A stretch of 64,000 nucleotides of DNA from an uncultured Bacteroides sp. (GTDB lineage Bacteria > Bacteroidota > Bacteroidia > Bacteroidales > Bacteroidaceae): positions 1 through 64,000 of the forward strand of contig CALUOR010000005.1 in the NCBI GenBank assembly GCA_944322285.1. The letters run 5' to 3'. The notes under the pieces are model-generated. The model had not been told where the DNA came from and searched no databases. It saw only the letters and a program-made list of their open reading frames with translations. Positions 61,311-64,000 of this stretch are shown here, piece by piece. Position 1 is the first letter of the stretch, and every line of letters starts with the position of its first letter. The position numbers and the translations under genes were made by a program.

Positions 61311-61507
61311 AATGGGAATTTAGTTTTAGGCACGGATTACACGGATTACATGGATTTTTAAGAAAATCTCTTGTATTTGTCATTCTGAGCGAAGCGAAGA
61401 ATCTCCCGAACGCACTAGGAGATGCTTCACTACGTTCAGCTTGACAAAAGAAATCCGTGACCAATCCGTGAAATCCGTGCCTAAAAACAACCTGATAAAT
61501 TATCATT
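61311..61507. repeat. MITE-like palindromic repeat, copy 2 (carrying a nested repeat)
   Basis: About 197 bp, same edges and same TTAGGCACGG...CCGTGCCTAA arms as copy 1 and the same orientation. It sits within an operon, between spsF and the NeuB gene, and its right edge includes the spsF TGA stop. No gene inside. Confidence 0.82.
61379..61445. repeat. nested hairpin repeat inside copy 2
   Basis: GTCATTCTGAGCGAAGCG (61379 on) pairs imperfectly with the segment ending TTCAGCTTGAC at 61445. The GAAGCGAAGAATCTC-type sequence is a common dispersed repeat of Bacteroidetes genomes (established pattern). It replaces the short centre of copy 1, so it inserted into an existing repeat. Confidence 0.75.
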
Positions 61508-62252
61508 TCTCATTCTTCTTAATATTCTCCCGCATCCTTTCCAAATACTCTGAACGAGCATCTACCGTCTGCAACAAAGCAGGAAGACTATGGTCTGTTC
61601 CTTCGTACCACTCAGTATAAAGAGCAGCCAGCAAGCTGAAGTCATCCGGTGTATCAAGGGTAAAGCGTAAGTCTTGCCGCTCTTCCAACTCGGCAGGCAA
61701 AGGAAGCAGCCGCACACTAAAAGCTTCCGGATGCGTGTACAGATAGATAGTGACATGCTCATGATAGAGCTGTTCATCGGTCAGCGAAGCCGCACGGCGC
61801 AAAGCATCCAGTGTAGTCAGCTCAGCAAACAATCCGATGTGCGACTTGATAGTAGGCCGTCCGTCTGGCCATCCAAACGCGACATAATCCGCCGGTTGGC
61901 AAGAATGCGCTTTGAAGAGCGTGCAAAAAGAATCTGCCCGAAGGAACGGATTATCCGAGCACACTCGTATCAGGCGGTCTATTCCAAAGTGTTCGGCCGC
62001 CCCGATAAAACGTCCCAGCACATCGTCCTCGCTGCCCCGGTAGCAATCCACCGTCATCTGTCGTGCCACTTCGGCCAGCACATCGTCTTGAGCACGCGTA
62101 GTAGTAGCCAAGACAATGGGCACACCGGGACAAACCGCGCGTATTCCTTCTATCTGGATGTCAATAATACGTTTCTCTCCATAAAAAGGTAACAGTATCT
62201 TGCCCGGCAGACGTGTAGAACCGGTACGCGCCTGTATGATGATTCCATCCAT
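61503..62252 (-). CDS. SpsF-type nucleotidyltransferase (acylneuraminate cytidylyltransferase-like)
   Basis: 249 aa. GT-A-like nucleotidyltransferase: IIIQARTGSTRLPGKILLPFYGEKRIIDIQIEGI (CTP-binding P-loop-like RxGSxRxPGK), IVLATTTRAQDDVLAEVARQ, VDCYRGSEDDVLGRFIGAAEHF, IRVCSDNPFLRADSF. This is the COG1861 SpsF/CMP-sugar transferase group. With NeuB it would activate the nonulosonic acid as a CMP-sugar. It starts 2 nt after the GH28 stop region, so it is probably read from the same mRNA. Confidence 0.85.
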   Translation of the reverse strand: MDGIIIQARTGSTRLPGKILLPFYGEKRIIDIQIEGIRAVCPGVPIVLATTTRAQDDVLAEVARQMTVDCYRGSEDDVLGRFIGAAEHFGIDRLIRVCSDNPFLRADSFCTLFKAHSCQPADYVAFGWPDGRPTIKSHIGLFAELTTLDALRRAASLTDEQLYHEHVTIYLYTHPEAFSVRLLPLPAELEERQDLRFTLDTPDDFSLLAALYTEWYEGTDHSLPALLQTVDARSEYLERMRENIKKNEK

Positions 62253-62253
62253 G

Positions 62254-63597
62254 TTACAGTTCCTTCCCGTTCACTTTCACGTTCTTCACTTTCACTCCGT
62301 CAATGCATTCTTGCAGGCTGACACCAGTTTTTTCGGCACGGAGGTTCAAATTTTCAAACGTAAAGTCCGATAGTTTATACTGGTCATCGGCACGGTCGAT
62401 GTTGAAAGCGGTTTGGCAATCAATGTCAATATCACGCATCGCGATGTGGCTAGAGTAAGAATAAGGGATGTCCTTGCGGCCCTTCAAGTCAAAGAATTGT
62501 GTCCAAGGCTTCACGTACAGCAAGTTGGTCACATTTCCCGTAATACCTTCCACGGTGATGTATTCATAGTTTTGCGGCGTGTCCGGACGCATCTTCAGCC
62601 ACAGCAGACGTTGTGCCTGATCCACTTGGATGCGACGCAATACTATGTTGCGGTTATGGATGGACTCGCTACCACAAGTCAACGCACTATGACAGAAACC
62701 ATACGTACAGTCTTCTATGATAACGTTGCGGTTGGCGCCATTATTAACCGTGTCCTGATCAGCCCAAGGGCCTTTACCTCCCTTCAGGGCAATGGCATCA
62801 TCGTTCACAGAGATATAGCAGTTTTTCACCAATACATTGGTGCATACATCAATGTCGATGGCATCGCTACTGGGTGCTTTCACCGGTGCTTTCGGGGCGA
62901 AGATATGCAGATTCATCAACTTCACGTCCTGACAACGGTAGAGGTGTGTCGTCCAGAAAGGCGAGTTCATCAGACGAACACCCGTTATCTGTACGTCTTT
63001 AGAGTCGGCTATGAAGAGCAGACGCGGACGTAATTCCTCCAAATTGGTGCATTTAGGATTCACCTGCCGACGCAGCCAGAAAGATTTCCAATAACGCAAG
63101 CCATTGCCATTCACCGTACCTTTGCCGGTCAGGGTAAATCCATCCACCCCGATGGCATTCACCAAGGCGGCAAAATATTTCAGGTTCTGTCCTTCCATGC
63201 GCGTGTCTATCACGGCAAAGTTGCTGATGTCATCGCTTCCTTTCAACGTACCGTCCACCTGCAAGTGCGTGCCCGGCTTAAAGAAAAGCGAGCCGCTCAG
63301 ATACACTCCTCCGGCAGGAATGCGAATCACTCCTCCTCCATTCTCTGCTGCCAGGTCTATCACCTTCTGTATCTCTTGGGTTTGTACCAAGGTACTGTCA
63401 TTCTTCACCCCATATTGTGTAATGTCATACACCTTGCCCAAAGTTTCTACGCTTCGTGCCGTGTAATCCGCAAACCATGCCGGGATGGGTGTTCCGTCAG
63501 GAAATACCTCTTGTGCGCAAAGGCCGGCCGGAGCCATGCTTGCCATCAATAATGCGAGCCCCAAGCTCAATCGTCTGTGCTTCTTCATCTTGTCCAT
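62254..63597 (-). CDS. glycoside hydrolase family 28 (polygalacturonase-like)
   Basis: 447 aa (or 444 from the ATG at 63588, giving MKKHRRLSLGL). Signal peptide ends near GLCAQ. Right-handed beta-helix with GH28 motifs in variant form: PSSDAIDIDVC (for NTDGxD), VNDDAIALKGG (catalytic DD), LTCGSES (for GHG), and RLLWLKM (for RIK). The N-terminus has DITQYGVKNDSTLVQTQEIQKVIDLAAENGGGVIRIPAG. It probably cleaves galacturonide linkages, consistent with the pectin-type genes at 9-17 kb, but it abuts the nonulosonate genes with only 1 nt between. Confidence 0.9.
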   Translation of the reverse strand: MDKMKKHRRLSLGLALLMASMAPAGLCAQEVFPDGTPIPAWFADYTARSVETLGKVYDITQYGVKNDSTLVQTQEIQKVIDLAAENGGGVIRIPAGGVYLSGSLFFKPGTHLQVDGTLKGSDDISNFAVIDTRMEGQNLKYFAALVNAIGVDGFTLTGKGTVNGNGLRYWKSFWLRRQVNPKCTNLEELRPRLLFIADSKDVQITGVRLMNSPFWTTHLYRCQDVKLMNLHIFAPKAPVKAPSSDAIDIDVCTNVLVKNCYISVNDDAIALKGGKGPWADQDTVNNGANRNVIIEDCTYGFCHSALTCGSESIHNRNIVLRRIQVDQAQRLLWLKMRPDTPQNYEYITVEGITGNVTNLLYVKPWTQFFDLKGRKDIPYSYSSHIAMRDIDIDCQTAFNIDRADDQYKLSDFTFENLNLRAEKTGVSLQECIDGVKVKNVKVNGKEL

Positions 63598-63622
63598 TTA
63601 TTTATTATTTACTATTCATTAT

Positions 63623-64000
63623 TTATTTGTGATACCTCGTCAGGGCATTTTCATAGATTCTATATTCATGGCCGAAATGTCTCTCCCGCCTACAGAGCAG
63701 ATGCGCCGGTAAGACGGGGGCTTCTACTCCATCGCCCAAGCAGGGCGGGGCTTCTTCCACCCTAATTTCATCCCACCATCCGCCATTGATGAAGCTTTGC
63801 AGCAGCTTGGCTCCACCTTCCACCAGTAACGATTGCAATCCTCTGCCATACAAGTCTGTCAATATGGCCGGAAGATCTTGTGTGTCGTAGGTCAAGGTCG
63901 GCTGGTTATCCTCAAAAAGGTGCAAACCGGCAGGCAACCGGTGTTTACTGTCGACTACGACCCGCACCGGCCAGGGTCCCGCCCAAGCCCTAACGTCCAA
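63623..64000 (-). CDS. ribD: riboflavin biosynthesis protein RibD, C-terminal reductase domain (partial)
   Basis: 125 aa seen; the gene continues beyond the window on its 5' side. Reductase-domain motifs: RVVVDSKHRLP, TDLYGRGLQSLLVEGGAKLLQSFINGGWWDEIRVEEAP. The N-terminal deaminase half should lie outside. The reductase reduces the ribosyl side chain of the pyrimidine intermediate using NADPH. It is followed by GH28 with a 25-nt gap on the same strand. Confidence 0.85.
   Translation of the reverse strand: MDVRAWAGPWPVRVVVDSKHRLPAGLHLFEDNQPTLTYDTQDLPAILTDLYGRGLQSLLVEGGAKLLQSFINGGWWDEIRVEEAPPCLGDGVEAPVLPAHLLCRRERHFGHEYRIYENALTRYHK

Overview
This window looks like chromosome of a gut-type Bacteroidales bacterium (Bacteroides/Phocaeicola-like; the species cannot be fixed from sequence alone). 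The evidence is the promoter style (many exact TAnnTTTG -7 boxes, several with TTG or TTTG 19-20 nt upstream), the general lack of Shine-Dalgarno sequences, a SusC/SusD pair, fimbrillin-type lipoproteins, many secreted glycoside hydrolases and HU-family proteins with Gly/acidic tails.

Layout. 1-4.4 kb: housekeeping block (tRNA-Thr, hpf, xerC, rpsU, an M24 aminopeptidase, a gamma-carbonic-anhydrase-like protein, tRNA-Leu). 4.6-9.3 kb: an AraC-type regulator divergent from three aldo/keto reductases and a frameshifted NAD(P)-binding oxidoreductase. 9.4-16.8 kb: a pectin/arabinogalactan-type set (GH43, GH42, GH2, CE12-like esterase). 16.8-21.6 kb: rnhB, tRNA-Ser, an outer-membrane barrel, priA, a PHP phosphoesterase. 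21.6-26.4 kb: fimbrial-type locus (FimB/Mfa2-like lipoprotein, fimbrillin, fimbrillin plus beta-helix) ending in an HU-like gene. 26.6-34.1 kb: tRNA-Met, START-like protein, LptF/G permease, ribBA, an aspartate aminotransferase, a GH92 mannosidase. 34.1-38.5 kb: PIN toxin-antitoxin pair, a second HU-like gene, an orphan antitoxin, and a collagen-like/GLUG lipoprotein whose start is thrown out of frame by a run of nine C. 38.5-45.1 kb: tadA, a small basic protein, yraN, birA, SusD/SusC. 45.3-48.3 kb: RelE/ParE-type toxin-antitoxin pair, a fimbrillin/GLUG lipoprotein, a third HU-like gene. 48.4-56.4 kb: korAB, tRNA-Arg, an ADP-forming acyl-CoA ligase, a PepSY-like lipoprotein, metG. 56.4-63.6 kb: a surface-glycan cluster (flippase, two glycosyltransferases, HAD phosphatase, NeuB-type synthase, SpsF-type nucleotidyltransferase) flanked and interrupted by copies of a palindromic repeat, then GH28 and a ribD fragment at the edge.

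Most notable pattern. Three surface-lipoprotein loci share a plan: a lipoprotein gene, then on the same strand a tandem array of 4-5 palindromic units with a strict 22-23 bp step, then an HU-like gene. The three HU-like proteins have different cores but all end in TDDPLA, nearly identical even in DNA. Two of the lipoprotein genes have an ATG plus a charged leader joined out of frame, through a C tract, to the lipobox region, which suggests switching by slipped-strand change. Related 22-bp palindromic arrays also occur before priA and near the AraC gene, so the arrays are not exclusive to HU loci.
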